From the NCBI GenBank assembly GCA_964571695.1, contig CAZNDG010000009.1, positions 23,145 to 87,144 on the forward strand: DNA of 64,000 nt. Reading direction: 5' to 3'. Position 1 is the stretch's first letter; every line of letters starts with the position of its first letter. The stretch is from UBA8958 sp964571695. GTDB taxonomy: Bacteria > Desulfobacterota > Syntrophia > Syntrophales > UBA8958. This document shows, piece after piece, positions 7,477 to 17,368 of this stretch. The translations under genes were made by a program, and so were the position numbers. The notes below the pieces were generated by a model that saw nothing but the letters and a program-made list of their open reading frames with translations, had not been told where the DNA came from and did not search any database.

Positions 7477-10400
7477 ATGATCTCGAGATTCTTCATCGAC
7501 CGGCCCATCTTCGCCGCCGTCATCTCCATCGTCATCGTCATCGCCGGCGGCGTGGCCATGTTCAACCTCCCCATCGCCCAGTACCCGGAGATCTCCCCTC
7601 CCCAGGTCCAGGTATCGGCCAACTATCCCGGGGCCAGCGCCGACGTCATCGCCCAGAATGTCGCCTCTCCCATCGAATTGCAGGTCAACGGCGCCGACAA
7701 CATGATCTACATGAACTCCGTCTCCACGGGAATGGGGACGATGACCCTGACGGTCTTTTTCGACATCGGCACCAACCCCGACATGGCCCAGGTGGATGTC
7801 CAGAACCGGGTAAATATCGCCATGCCCCAACTCCCCCAGTCGGTCCAGCAGCAGGGGGTGACGGTCCAGAAGAAATCGAGTTCCTTTCTCATGGTCATCG
7901 GCGTCTATTCACCTGACGACCGCTACGACCAGGCCTATGTGGCCAATTACGCCAACCTCTACGTCCTCGATGCCCTGAAGCGGATCGACGGGGCCAATCA
8001 GACGGCGATCCTGGGTTCGCCGGACTATGCCATGCGGATCTGGCTGAAACCGGACCGGATGGCCCAGTTAGGCATTACGGCCTCTGACGTGTCCAATGCC
8101 ATTTCCCAGCAGAACCAGCAGTTCGCCGTCGGCAAGATCGGCCAGTCCCCTACCGACGGCCCGGTGGAGCAGACCTTTTCCGTAACCACCAAGGGCCGCC
8201 TGACCACCCCCCAGGAATTCGAGAACATTATCCTCCGGGCCAGCAAGGACGGCTCGGCCATCGTACGTCTTAAAGACGTAGGGCGGGCGCAGTTGGGATC
8301 CAAGGATTACTCCGTGCGCACGAAGATGAACGGCAAGACGGCGACGCTCCTGGCGGTTTATCAGCAGCCCGGCGCCAACGCCGTCCATGTCTCGGACCAG
8401 GTGAAACAAACCCTGGAAAAGATGAAAAAGAACTTCCCCGACGGGATCGACTACAAGATCGCCATGGACTCCACCGAGTTCGTCCGGGCATCGATCAAGG
8501 ACGTCATCATTACCTTCTTCGAGGCCTGCCTCCTCGTCATCCTCGTCGTCTATATCTTTCTCCAGAGCGCCCGGGCCACGATCATCCCCATTCTCGCCGT
8601 CCCCATCTCCATTATCGGCACCGCCATGGGCATGATCCTCTTCGGTTTCTCCATCAACATGCTGACTTTGTTCGGGATGGTCCTCGCCATCGGCATTGTG
8701 GTCGATGACGCCATCGTCGTCATCGAAAACGTGGAGCGGAATATGGAGGAGTTCCACCTGCCCCCCAAGGAGGCGGCGAAAAAGGCCATGGATGAAGTGA
8801 CGGGGCCCGTTATCGCCATCATGCTGGTTCTCTGCGCCGTGTTCGTTCCCGTCGCCTTCCTCGGCGGCATGACGGGGCAGCTCTACAAGCAGTTTGCCAT
8901 CACCATCGCCATCTCCGTCGTCTTTTCCGGAATCGTCGCCCTGACCTTGTCTCCGGCTCTGGCAGCCCTGCTCCTCCAACACAAGACTGGTGAAAAGAAG
9001 GGTTTCTTCAAATGGTTCGAGGCCTTCTTCCTCAAGATAACCAGCGGCTATACCGGCGGCGTTGCCAAGGTCCTCGGCAAGACCAAGACGGCCATGATCG
9101 TCTTTGTCATCATGGCAAGTCTCACCGGCTTCATGTTTTATATCACCCCCACGAGCTTTGTCCCCGCCGAGGATCAGGGCTACCTCTTCGGGGTCACCTT
9201 TCTTCCCGATACGGCAAGCCTCGACCGGACGGAAGAGGTAGGGGGAAAGGCGGCAAAGTTTTTCATGAAACACCCGGCCGTCCAGGACGTCAGCGAGTTC
9301 GTCGGCTACAGCCTCGTCGATGGCGCCCTGAAGGCGAATGCCGGCGTCATTTTCGTCTCTCTAAAGGATTTCGAGGAAAGGAAGAAGGAAGAACTCAAGG
9401 CCCCGGCGATCATCCATGCAGCCTTTCGGAGCTTTTCCCAAATCAAGGAGGGGGTGGTCATGCCCTCCAATCCGCCCTCCATTCCGGGTCTGGGCAACAT
9501 GGGGGGGTTCCAGTTCTGGATATTGAACCGGGGCGAGGGTGATGCCGCAAAGCTCCAGGAAGTGACCAGCAAGTTTATCGAACATTGTCATAAGCAGCCG
9601 GAATTGCAGGGTGTAAACTCGACCATGAACGCCTACTCCCAACAGTTGCGGGTGGACGTGGACCGGGAAAAGGCCGAAACCCTCGGAGTGCCGGTCCAGA
9701 ACGTCTATGAGACCCTCCAGATCCTCTTCGGTTCGGCATATGTGAGCCAGTTCAACAAGTTCAGCCGCCTCTGGCAGGTCATTGTCCAGGCGGAGCCCCA
9801 GTACCGCTCCCGACCCCAGGATCTGACCCAGGTGTATGTCCGGTCCACCGACGGCAGCATGGTGCCCCTCCAGGCGGTCGTGACGATGAAGTATGAAGCC
9901 GGTCCGGATATCGTCAACCGTTTCAACAACTTCCCGGCTGCAAACGTCATCGGCGGCGCCGCGCCCGGCTACAGCTCCGGACAGGCCATCGCCGCCATGG
10001 AACGGGCAGCCAAAGATGTCCTACCCGATGATTTCAGTTATGCCTGGAGCGGTGAGGCCTTCTATGCAAAACAGGCGGGAGGCACTTCCGGACTGGTGTT
10101 CGTCTTCGGTCTGATCATGGTCTTCCTGATCCTCGCCGCCCAGTATGAGAAATGGTCCCTGCCCTTCGGCGTCCTCATGGCCGTGCCGTTCGCCCTCTTC
10201 GGAGCGGTGTTGTCCATCCTCCTGCGGGGCATCGAGAACGACATCTATTTCCAGATCGGCCTGTTGACCCTCATCGCCCTGGCCGCCAAGAACGGCATTC
10301 TCATCACCGAATTCGCCGTCATGAAGCGGGCAGAGGGGCTTTCAATTTACGATGCGGCACTGGAAGCGGCACGGCTCCGCCTCCGCCCCATCGTCATGAC

Positions 10401-10650
10401 ATCCATCGCCTTCATCCTGGGGTGCGTTCCCCTGGCCATTGCCTCGGGGGCCTCGGCGAACAGCCGGCACTCCATCGGCACCGGCATCATCGGCGGCATG
10501 CTGGGGGCGACCCTCATCGCCATATTCTTTATTCCCATGTTCTTTCAATTGTTTGAAACCCTGAGCTCCCGCGTGGACAAGAAAAAGGAGGCAACGGCGC
10601 CGGGAACGCCATCGGAAAGTGAAACGGAACCGGGAAAGGAGGAAAAATAA
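7477..10650 (+). CDS. RND multidrug efflux pump, AcrB/HAE1 family
   Basis: Inner-membrane proton-driven exporter of 1057 residues, the usual HAE1 length, with twelve predicted helices and two large periplasmic loops. The start MISRFFIDRPIFAAVISI is the family signature. The proton-relay residues are present: the DD pair in helix 4 (Asp410-Asp411 in GIVVDDAIVVIENVERNM) and the helix-10 lysine (Lys938 in LAAKNGILITEF). The neighbouring adaptor and outer-membrane factor complete a tripartite pump. Substrates cannot be read from the sequence; hydrophobic drugs or detergents are typical. Confidence 0.97.
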   Translation: MISRFFIDRPIFAAVISIVIVIAGGVAMFNLPIAQYPEISPPQVQVSANYPGASADVIAQNVASPIELQVNGADNMIYMNSVSTGMGTMTLTVFFDIGTNPDMAQVDVQNRVNIAMPQLPQSVQQQGVTVQKKSSSFLMVIGVYSPDDRYDQAYVANYANLYVLDALKRIDGANQTAILGSPDYAMRIWLKPDRMAQLGITASDVSNAISQQNQQFAVGKIGQSPTDGPVEQTFSVTTKGRLTTPQEFENIILRASKDGSAIVRLKDVGRAQLGSKDYSVRTKMNGKTATLLAVYQQPGANAVHVSDQVKQTLEKMKKNFPDGIDYKIAMDSTEFVRASIKDVIITFFEACLLVILVVYIFLQSARATIIPILAVPISIIGTAMGMILFGFSINMLTLFGMVLAIGIVVDDAIVVIENVERNMEEFHLPPKEAAKKAMDEVTGPVIAIMLVLCAVFVPVAFLGGMTGQLYKQFAITIAISVVFSGIVALTLSPALAALLLQHKTGEKKGFFKWFEAFFLKITSGYTGGVAKVLGKTKTAMIVFVIMASLTGFMFYITPTSFVPAEDQGYLFGVTFLPDTASLDRTEEVGGKAAKFFMKHPAVQDVSEFVGYSLVDGALKANAGVIFVSLKDFEERKKEELKAPAIIHAAFRSFSQIKEGVVMPSNPPSIPGLGNMGGFQFWILNRGEGDAAKLQEVTSKFIEHCHKQPELQGVNSTMNAYSQQLRVDVDREKAETLGVPVQNVYETLQILFGSAYVSQFNKFSRLWQVIVQAEPQYRSRPQDLTQVYVRSTDGSMVPLQAVVTMKYEAGPDIVNRFNNFPAANVIGGAAPGYSSGQAIAAMERAAKDVLPDDFSYAWSGEAFYAKQAGGTSGLVFVFGLIMVFLILAAQYEKWSLPFGVLMAVPFALFGAVLSILLRGIENDIYFQIGLLTLIALAAKNGILITEFAVMKRAEGLSIYDAALEAARLRLRPIVMTSIAFILGCVPLAIASGASANSRHSIGTGIIGGMLGATLIAIFFIPMFFQLFETLSSRVDKKKEATAPGTPSESETEPGKEEK

Positions 10651-10654
10651 GGCC

Positions 10655-12151
10655 ATGATCATCCTTACCAAAATCATCCCCGGTTATTCTGCGTGGCGCA
10701 CCGCCGGCTCAAAAAGTCTGTTGATCGTCATGACCTCAATAATCATCCTCAGCGGCTGCATGCTGGGCAAGGATTACAGCCGCCCGCAGGTGGACACGCC
10801 CGGAAACTGGCGTTTCGAGGAAAAAGATGCCCTGGCCCTGGCCAACACATCCTGGTGGAAGCAATTTCAGGACCCGGTCCTCAACGACCTGATTCGGACG
10901 TCCCTGCAAGAAAACAAGGATGTCCGCATCGCTACGGCGCGGGTGGAAGAATACATGGGAAAACTTGGCGTCACCCGGGCTGATCTCTTCCCCCAGGTCG
11001 GTCTGGGAGCCGGTGCCGGCCGGCAGCGCCTGACGGAAGTGGGTCCGACGGGATGGAACCCGACGACGCAACCTACTTCCTACACCTTCCAGGGCAACCT
11101 CAACGCCAACTGGGAACTCGACCTCTGGGGCAAGATCCGGCGGGCCACGGAAGCGGCCCGGGCCGATCTCCTCAGCACCGACGAGGCCCGCCGGGCCGTG
11201 ATCATGACCCTGGTGGCCTCGGTGGCCAACGGCTACATCAATCTCCTCAATTACGACCAGCAGTTGGTCATCGCCAGGGAAACCCTGAAAAGCCGCAAGG
11301 ACTCCCTGGAGATATTCCAGAAGCGCTATGCGGGCGGCGTGATTTCCGAGCTGGAGCTGAACCAGTCCCGGTCGGAATACGAAGACGCCCGGGCGGTCAT
11401 TCCTCAACTGGAAAAGAATATCGCCCAGCAGGAAAACGCCCTCAATCTCCTCCTCGGCCGCAATCCCGGTCCCATTCCCCGGGGCAGGACCCTGGATGAA
11501 CTGGTTTTGCCGGCGGTGCCGGCCGGCATTCCTTCCGATCTCCTGGATCGCCGTCCCGACGTCCGCCAGGCGGAACAGAACCTGGTCGCCGCCAACGCCC
11601 GGATCGCCGTGGCCAAGGCTCTTTACTTTCCATCCATATCCCTCACGGGCGCCTTCGGTTTCGCCAGCGCCGAGTTGAACGATCTTCTGACGGGACCCGC
11701 CAAGACCTGGAACTACGCCGCCTCACTGACGGCGCCCATCTTCACCGCCGGAAAGATAAAAGGGCAGGTCAAACAGGCGGAGGCCCTCCAGGAGCAGGCC
11801 CTGGTTAAATATCTGCAGACGGTGCAGGCAGCGTTCAAAGAAGTGGACGACTCACTGGTGGACCAGCGGAAATACCGGGAAAGGCTGGCCGTCCAGGGTG
11901 AGCAGGTGACGGCCCTCAGGAATACCCGAAGGCTGGCCGGCCTGCGATACGACAACGGATACAGCAGTTATCTGGAGGTTCTGGACGCCGAGCGCAGCCT
12001 GTTCAACGGCCAGCTTTCCCAAGTTCAGACCAAGGGAAACCTGTTCCAGTCCCTCGTGAATGTCTATAAGACCATGGGGGGTGGCTGGATCACCGAGGCG
12101 GATAAAATGGCCAGCGGTTACACCGAAAAAAAGCCCGCTCCCTCCCCGTAA
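10655..12151 (+). CDS. OprM/NodT-family outer-membrane efflux lipoprotein
   Basis: Protein of 498 residues with a long signal sequence ending in LSGC (lipid-modified Cys), followed by the two repeated OEP halves typical of TolC-like channels (first near NTSWWKQFQDPVLNDLI, the second after the internal RRPDVRQAEQ motif). It forms the trimeric outer-membrane duct of the RND pump encoded immediately upstream. ATG 10655 was chosen because an AGGAGG lies about ten bases upstream; an earlier ATG at 10619 overlaps the pump gene and gives no signal peptide. Confidence 0.94.
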   Translation: MIILTKIIPGYSAWRTAGSKSLLIVMTSIIILSGCMLGKDYSRPQVDTPGNWRFEEKDALALANTSWWKQFQDPVLNDLIRTSLQENKDVRIATARVEEYMGKLGVTRADLFPQVGLGAGAGRQRLTEVGPTGWNPTTQPTSYTFQGNLNANWELDLWGKIRRATEAARADLLSTDEARRAVIMTLVASVANGYINLLNYDQQLVIARETLKSRKDSLEIFQKRYAGGVISELELNQSRSEYEDARAVIPQLEKNIAQQENALNLLLGRNPGPIPRGRTLDELVLPAVPAGIPSDLLDRRPDVRQAEQNLVAANARIAVAKALYFPSISLTGAFGFASAELNDLLTGPAKTWNYAASLTAPIFTAGKIKGQVKQAEALQEQALVKYLQTVQAAFKEVDDSLVDQRKYRERLAVQGEQVTALRNTRRLAGLRYDNGYSSYLEVLDAERSLFNGQLSQVQTKGNLFQSLVNVYKTMGGGWITEADKMASGYTEKKPAPSP

Positions 12152-12285
12152 AGGATTTATCTCCTGGCAACAGCAGAAACCAAGGGATAATGGCCGTTTC
12201 CGCCGTCATAGGCTGAATCGTCAGCCCGGCATTATTCGACAAACGCGGGATAGCGCCTTGCGCGGTATGTCGGCGGGGAAGGCTT

Positions 12286-12313
12286 AAAGGCGGTTGCAAA
12301 GAACCGCCTCTTT
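12286..12313 (+). terminator. Probable terminator after the RND operon
   Basis: Hairpin AAAGGCGGTT / AACCGCCTCTTT with a 6-base loop, followed by only a short T run. The 254-base region between the RND operon and the next gene shows nothing else convincing. Confidence 0.45.
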
Positions 12314-12405
12314 CGGGCCGGGCATAACTAAAAATGAACATATTTGCCAAGTTGTGGACATTTTCAAATGAAAACACCTGATGGCTCTGAACTGGAGGAA
12401 AATGT

Positions 12406-14739
12406 ATGGCCAAGGCTCTGAAAGATTTTTTCAAAGGCATCCCCTTCATGGCTCTTTTTTCCGACGAAGATCTGGATGAATGCGTCCAGGCAGCGGAACT
12501 GGTGGCTTTCCCCGCCGGCGCCGAGATCGAAAAAACAGGGCAAACCCACAACGACACCTGGATTGTCCTGGAGGGGGAAGTTGCGGTGTCCCTTCCCAAC
12601 GCGGGTGAAACGGAAGAAGTGCTGGCGAAGCTGGAAAAGGGGAGGATCTTCGGAGACCTGTCCGTCTTTACCGGAAATCTGGCGGCTTTCAATTACCGGG
12701 CGACACGGCCCAGCACCCTCATCCGGATCCCCCGGCCCGTTTTTATGGGGGGGGTAAAGAAAAATCCGGAAGCGATGATGAAGTTCACAAAAAATCTCAC
12801 GGAAGTCGTCTTTCAGTTGGGCATCTATCAAAAGGAGCAGGAGGTTCGCAAGGCCGCTCTGCTGGCCAGCCCCGACCCCTACGATCTCTACTTCACCTCC
12901 GCCGCGGAACCGATGAAGATCTCCGTCATCAACTGCGGCAGTTCCTCCCTGAAATACACCATCTTCGACACCACGCAGCGCGATCCCGTAATTGAAGGCA
13001 CCATCGAGCGGATCGGCTCCGCCGACGCCCGCCATAAGATCGCCACCCCCAAATTCAAGAAAACCCTTTCCCTGGGCAATGTCCCCGACATGGAAAAGGC
13101 CTTTGAGCACATGGTGACGGCCGTGGCCGATCCGGAGGTCGGGGCGGTCCGGGACGTCAGGGAATTCAAGGCCGTCGGGCACCGGGTCACCCACGGCGGC
13201 GGGATGTTCAACGGACCGGTGGTCATCGACGACCAGGTGCTGGAACAGATCAAATCCGTGTCCGATCTGGCGCCCCTCCATAATCCCTACAACATCGAGG
13301 GCATCGAGCTGTTCCGGAAGCTGCTCCCCGGGGCGAAGCAGGTCGCCGTGTTCGACAATACCTTTCATCAGACCATCCCCGCGGCGGCGGCCACCTACGC
13401 CCTGCCCCACGAGCTCTGCCGCGAGGAAAGAATCCGCCGTTACGGATTCCACGGCACCAACCACGAATACGTCGCCCTCAACGCCGCCAGTTTTCTCAAG
13501 AAACCCTTGAGCGAACTCAAGATGATCACCTGCCACCTGGGCAGCGGGGCCTCGATATGCGCCATCGACCACGGCCGGAGCATCGACACCAGCATGGGAA
13601 TGACCCCGATGGAGGGGCTTGTCATGGGAACCCGTTCCGGGGATGTCGATCCGGGGGTCATCTTTCATCTCCTCCGCAAAGGGAAGAACGCCGCCGAGTT
13701 GGAAAACATCTTCAACAAGGAGAGCGGCCTGAAGGGAATCAGCGGCCTGACCAACGATATGCGGGAACTCCTTGTCGCGGCGGAGAGCGGCGACGCCGCG
13801 GCCCGGGACGCCATCAGCGTCTTCTGCTACCGTATCAAGAAGTACATCGGCGCCTACGCCGTCGCCCTGGGCGGCCTCGATGCGGTAGTCTTCACCGGCG
13901 GCATCGGAGAAAACTCCCCGGAGATCCGGGTCCGGATCTTTCAGGGTTTAGAGGCCTTCGGGATGACTATCGACCACAAGGTAAACCGCGAAACCAGGCC
14001 GGAAAGAGGCCAAGTGGCAGATATTGCCGAGCCCAACGCCCGGGTAAGGGTTCTCGTTATTCCCGCCGACGAGGAACGGATGATCGCCCGCAACACCCTC
14101 CATGCCATCGGTCTGGTCCGTTCCAAAGAGGATCTGCAGGTTTTCAAGACCACTCCGGTACCGCTCGGCATCTCGGCACACCACATTCACCTGACCCAGG
14201 AAAATTTCGAGCTGCTCTTCGGCGCGGGCCGGACGATGACGCCGAAATCGGAACTCAGTCAGCCAGGGCAGTATGCGTGTGAGGAGACGGTTGGGCTCAT
14301 CGGCCCGAAGGGGAGCCTGGAAAAGGTCCGGATTCTCGGACCGGCAAGAAAATACAGCCAACTGGAGATCTCACGGACGGAGCAGTTCAAGCTCGGCATT
14401 GATCCCCCCATCCGGGATTCGGGCGACATCGAAGGCACGCCGGGCATCACGGTGGTGGGTCCGGCAGGGCAGATTCACCTGGAAAAGGGCGTGATCTGCG
14501 CCAAACGCCACATTCACATGTCCACCGACGACGCCCTGAAGTTAGGGCTCCGGGACAAGGACGTGGTCCGGGTCCGAAAGGAAGGCGGACGGGGGCTCAT
14601 CTTCGGTGACGTGCTGATCCGGGTGGACCAGAACTTCCGCCTGGATATGCACCTCGATACGGACGAAGGGAACGCAGCGGAGATCAAAACCGGCGACGTG
14701 GGGTACATCGAATCCATCGAGCGCCGGCAATTTGTCTGA
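12406..14739 (+). CDS. Fusion of cNMP-binding-like domain, acetate kinase and PduL phosphotransacylase
   Basis: Single chain of 777 residues with three parts. Residues 1-150 resemble a Crp-type cyclic-nucleotide-binding domain (GRIFGDLSVF). Residues 170-575 are a full acetate kinase: NCGSSSLKY at 176, GHRVTHGG at 258, RYGFHGTNH at 345, GGIGENS around Glu502. Residues 585-777 are a PduL acyl-CoA:phosphate acyltransferase (SAHHIHL at 590, KRHIHM at 700, MHLDTDE). The two enzyme domains would interconvert acyl-CoA and carboxylate plus ATP through acyl phosphate. In the first domain the cassette arginine that normally contacts cyclic phosphate appears to be Ala. In PduL the usual SARH is SAHH. 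A good ribosome-binding site (GGAGG) precedes the ATG. It heads a likely operon with DUF3141 and lipid transporter genes. Confidence 0.92.
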   Translation: MAKALKDFFKGIPFMALFSDEDLDECVQAAELVAFPAGAEIEKTGQTHNDTWIVLEGEVAVSLPNAGETEEVLAKLEKGRIFGDLSVFTGNLAAFNYRATRPSTLIRIPRPVFMGGVKKNPEAMMKFTKNLTEVVFQLGIYQKEQEVRKAALLASPDPYDLYFTSAAEPMKISVINCGSSSLKYTIFDTTQRDPVIEGTIERIGSADARHKIATPKFKKTLSLGNVPDMEKAFEHMVTAVADPEVGAVRDVREFKAVGHRVTHGGGMFNGPVVIDDQVLEQIKSVSDLAPLHNPYNIEGIELFRKLLPGAKQVAVFDNTFHQTIPAAAATYALPHELCREERIRRYGFHGTNHEYVALNAASFLKKPLSELKMITCHLGSGASICAIDHGRSIDTSMGMTPMEGLVMGTRSGDVDPGVIFHLLRKGKNAAELENIFNKESGLKGISGLTNDMRELLVAAESGDAAARDAISVFCYRIKKYIGAYAVALGGLDAVVFTGGIGENSPEIRVRIFQGLEAFGMTIDHKVNRETRPERGQVADIAEPNARVRVLVIPADEERMIARNTLHAIGLVRSKEDLQVFKTTPVPLGISAHHIHLTQENFELLFGAGRTMTPKSELSQPGQYACEETVGLIGPKGSLEKVRILGPARKYSQLEISRTEQFKLGIDPPIRDSGDIEGTPGITVVGPAGQIHLEKGVICAKRHIHMSTDDALKLGLRDKDVVRVRKEGGRGLIFGDVLIRVDQNFRLDMHLDTDEGNAAEIKTGDVGYIESIERRQFV

Positions 14740-14796
14740 AAAGGGATTCATCTGCTTACATGATTTGTAATCTTATTTGCCAAGGAGGAAGCAGCT

Positions 14797-17367
14797 ATGG
14801 CCGGAAAATCAGCGCCGAAGAAGGAAAAGGCGATAAAGATCAAAGAGGCGGCTCAGTCGGTATTCTCGCCGGCAAAGACAAAAGAACCGACCAAACCGGT
14901 GGATGAAGCCGCGTCGATGGGAGGGAGCTCCAAGTCGGCCTCGCGGCCGGCAACGAAGAAGGAGGAGGCGAGGCCGGAGTCCGGAACGGCAGGAACGGGG
15001 AAAGAGGCGGAACACCGGGAAAAACCGAAACCTATCCTTCCGGGCTTCGATCCCGCCGCGTTCTTCAAGGGATTCGAAAACCTCTGGAAGGACAATGTCC
15101 TCCTGAAAGATCTGTTTAAATCCAGCGTGGCCATTTGGCAGGGCGCTATAAAGGCCCCCCTGGCGCCGGCGGAGGTTCCCTGGGGGAAATGTCTGGACGC
15201 CTACGATCCCGCCGCGCTCTTCCATAGCCTGGAGGAGGCCTGGCAGGGGAACGCCGCGGCGCGCGAGGCCTGGGAATACCTGGTGGATACATGCCAGCGA
15301 TCCATCCTCTTCTGGGACGTCATGCGCCGGCGGGGGGACAATTTTCTGGAGCACGTAAAGGAAGGCGAGCCGCCGGTGCTGCAGTTCCGGTACGAAACAA
15401 TCATCGACGGACGAACCCTGGATAATCCCGTCAATTACGCCCTCCTGAGGATAATTCCTGAGGAGGGCCTGAAGATAGATCCCCTAAAGCGTCCCTTCGT
15501 CATCGTCGATCCCCGGGCGGGACACGGGCCGGGAATCGGGGGTTCCAAGCATGAATCTCAGGTGGGCGTCGCCATGAGAGCCGGCCATCCCGTGTATTTC
15601 GTCATGTTTTTCCCCAAGCCGGAGCCGGGGCAGACGCTGGTCGATGTAGGCCATGCGGAGGCCCTGTTCCTCCAGGAAGTCATCCACCGCCATCCGGAAG
15701 CGCCCCGGCCCTGCGTCATGGGAAACTGCCAGGCCGGCTGGGCCGTGGCCTCTCTGGCCGCCATGGAACCGGATCTCATGGGCACCATCATCCTCAACGG
15801 CGCCCCTATGTCCTACTGGGCCGGCAACAAGAACAAGAATCCCATGCGTTACACCGGCGGCCTTTTGGGAGGCAAGTGGCTCACCTCGCTCACCTGCGAC
15901 CTGGGTAACGGCAAATTCGACGGCTCCTACCTGGTGACGAACTTCGAGAACCTAAATCCCGCCAATACCTATTTCCGGAAGGAATACAATCTCTACGCCA
16001 ACGTCGACCAGGAGGCGGAGCGCTACCTCAACTTCGAGAAGTGGTGGAGCGGCTATTTCCTCATGAACGCCGATGAGATCGACGGCATCGTGACCAATCT
16101 GTTCATCGGCAACCGGCTCGCCAAAGGCGGCGTGGTCCTTCCGGACGGCCGGCGGGTCGATCTTCGGAACATCAAGTGTCCCGTCGTGGTCTTCGCCTCC
16201 CAGGGCGACAACATCACCCCGCCCCAGCAGGCCCTGAATTGGATCGTCGATGTTTACGGCTCCGACCAGGCAATCCTAACCGAGGGACAGACCATTGTCT
16301 ATACCCTCCATCCCGACGTAGGTCATCTGGGGATCTTCGTGGGGACCTCCATCGCCAAAAAACAGCACCAGGAATTCGTCAATACCCTGGAGATGATTGA
16401 CGCGCTGCCGCCGGGGCTCTACGAAATGATCATCGAAAAGAAAAGCCTCTTCATGGAACATGCCGAACTAATCCCCGGCGAATATGTGGCCCGCTTCGAG
16501 ATGCGGAAAATAACCGACATCACGGCCATGAGCGATGAGATCCGGGACGAGGATTATTTCTCCTCCGTGGCGGAAGTATCCGATTACAATGACGAACTGT
16601 ACCGGATGTTTCTCGGCCCCCTGGTGCGCCTCATGGCCACGGAACAATCGGCGGAGATCCTTCGCTGGCTCAACCCCAGCCGAATGAAATACTACCTCTT
16701 TTCGGAACGTTTCAATCCCGGCATGGTCTCTTTCCGGATCGGTGCGGACTGGGTGCGCAAAAACCGCCGGCCCGTCCGCGCGGGCAACTATTACGCCGCT
16801 CTCGAACGGGACATGGCCCAGACCATCGAAGATTTTCTCGATTCCTACCGGGAGCTGCGAGACGATTCCTACCGGAACCTGTTCAAGACGATTTACGGTC
16901 CGCTGGGTTTGGCCCCCCTCTTTCCGGGCCGTCAGGCCCAAGTCCTGGAAAGGGAAAACGCGGACCGGGAAGCGGCGATCCACCACAAAGTCGAAGAGCT
17001 GAAAAACAGAATGGACCAAGGCGGTTTCAATGAAGCCCTTATCCGCCTCGTGATGGCCGCGATGATCCACATCGGCATGATCGACTACCGATCCAGTCTC
17101 ATCGCAAACAGGCTCGAGGCGAAACACCCTGAAGACAAGATCAGCAAGGAACAATGGCGGGAAATGATCCGGGACCAGTACTTCATGCTCCTCATCGACG
17201 AGGACCGGGCCATCGCGTCCCTGGCCAGGCTCCTGCCAACCAAGGAAGAACGGGAGAAATGCATCTCCATGACCATGGAAATAATGATGATCAGCGACGC
17301 CAGGATCGATCCTGAAAGCCGGCTGGCCCGAAAGGTATCCCAGGCCCTCGATCAGAACATAACGTAA
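14797..17367 (+). CDS. DUF3141 protein, PHA-synthase-like alpha/beta hydrolase
   Basis: Protein of 856 residues: a Lys/Glu/Pro-rich low-complexity first 80 residues, an alpha/beta-hydrolase core and a long helical C-terminal part. The core shows a synthase-like catalytic triad: Cys311 in GNCQAGW, Asp471 in SQGDNITPP and His510 in DVGHLGIFVG, mirroring the Cys-Asp-His of polyhydroxyalkanoate synthases. From memory, DUF3141 genes in other proteobacteria also lie beside phosphotransacylase and acetate kinase genes, as here. The true reaction is unknown; polyester synthesis or acyl transfer is inference. An AAGGAGG precedes the ATG. The next gene starts one base after its stop, so translation is probably coupled. 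Confidence 0.85.
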   Translation: MAGKSAPKKEKAIKIKEAAQSVFSPAKTKEPTKPVDEAASMGGSSKSASRPATKKEEARPESGTAGTGKEAEHREKPKPILPGFDPAAFFKGFENLWKDNVLLKDLFKSSVAIWQGAIKAPLAPAEVPWGKCLDAYDPAALFHSLEEAWQGNAAAREAWEYLVDTCQRSILFWDVMRRRGDNFLEHVKEGEPPVLQFRYETIIDGRTLDNPVNYALLRIIPEEGLKIDPLKRPFVIVDPRAGHGPGIGGSKHESQVGVAMRAGHPVYFVMFFPKPEPGQTLVDVGHAEALFLQEVIHRHPEAPRPCVMGNCQAGWAVASLAAMEPDLMGTIILNGAPMSYWAGNKNKNPMRYTGGLLGGKWLTSLTCDLGNGKFDGSYLVTNFENLNPANTYFRKEYNLYANVDQEAERYLNFEKWWSGYFLMNADEIDGIVTNLFIGNRLAKGGVVLPDGRRVDLRNIKCPVVVFASQGDNITPPQQALNWIVDVYGSDQAILTEGQTIVYTLHPDVGHLGIFVGTSIAKKQHQEFVNTLEMIDALPPGLYEMIIEKKSLFMEHAELIPGEYVARFEMRKITDITAMSDEIRDEDYFSSVAEVSDYNDELYRMFLGPLVRLMATEQSAEILRWLNPSRMKYYLFSERFNPGMVSFRIGADWVRKNRRPVRAGNYYAALERDMAQTIEDFLDSYRELRDDSYRNLFKTIYGPLGLAPLFPGRQAQVLERENADREAAIHHKVEELKNRMDQGGFNEALIRLVMAAMIHIGMIDYRSSLIANRLEAKHPEDKISKEQWREMIRDQYFMLLIDEDRAIASLARLLPTKEEREKCISMTMEIMMISDARIDPESRLARKVSQALDQNIT

Positions 17368-17368
17368 A

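Noticed and set aside
6637..7830. Long minus-strand open frame (397 codons) opposite the RND adaptor and pump genes
   Set aside because: It is rich in Asp, Gly and His, has no ribosome-binding site or family motifs, and mirrors two well-supported genes. It is a high-GC shadow frame.
8068..9273. Minus-strand frame of 401 codons inside the RND pump gene
   Set aside because: It is composed of Asp/Gly/Glu repeats typical of the antisense of hydrophobic coding DNA. No independent support.
12364..13668. Minus-strand frame of 434 codons opposite the kinase fusion
   Set aside because: Antisense shadow of the acetate kinase domain, whose motifs are clear on the plus strand.
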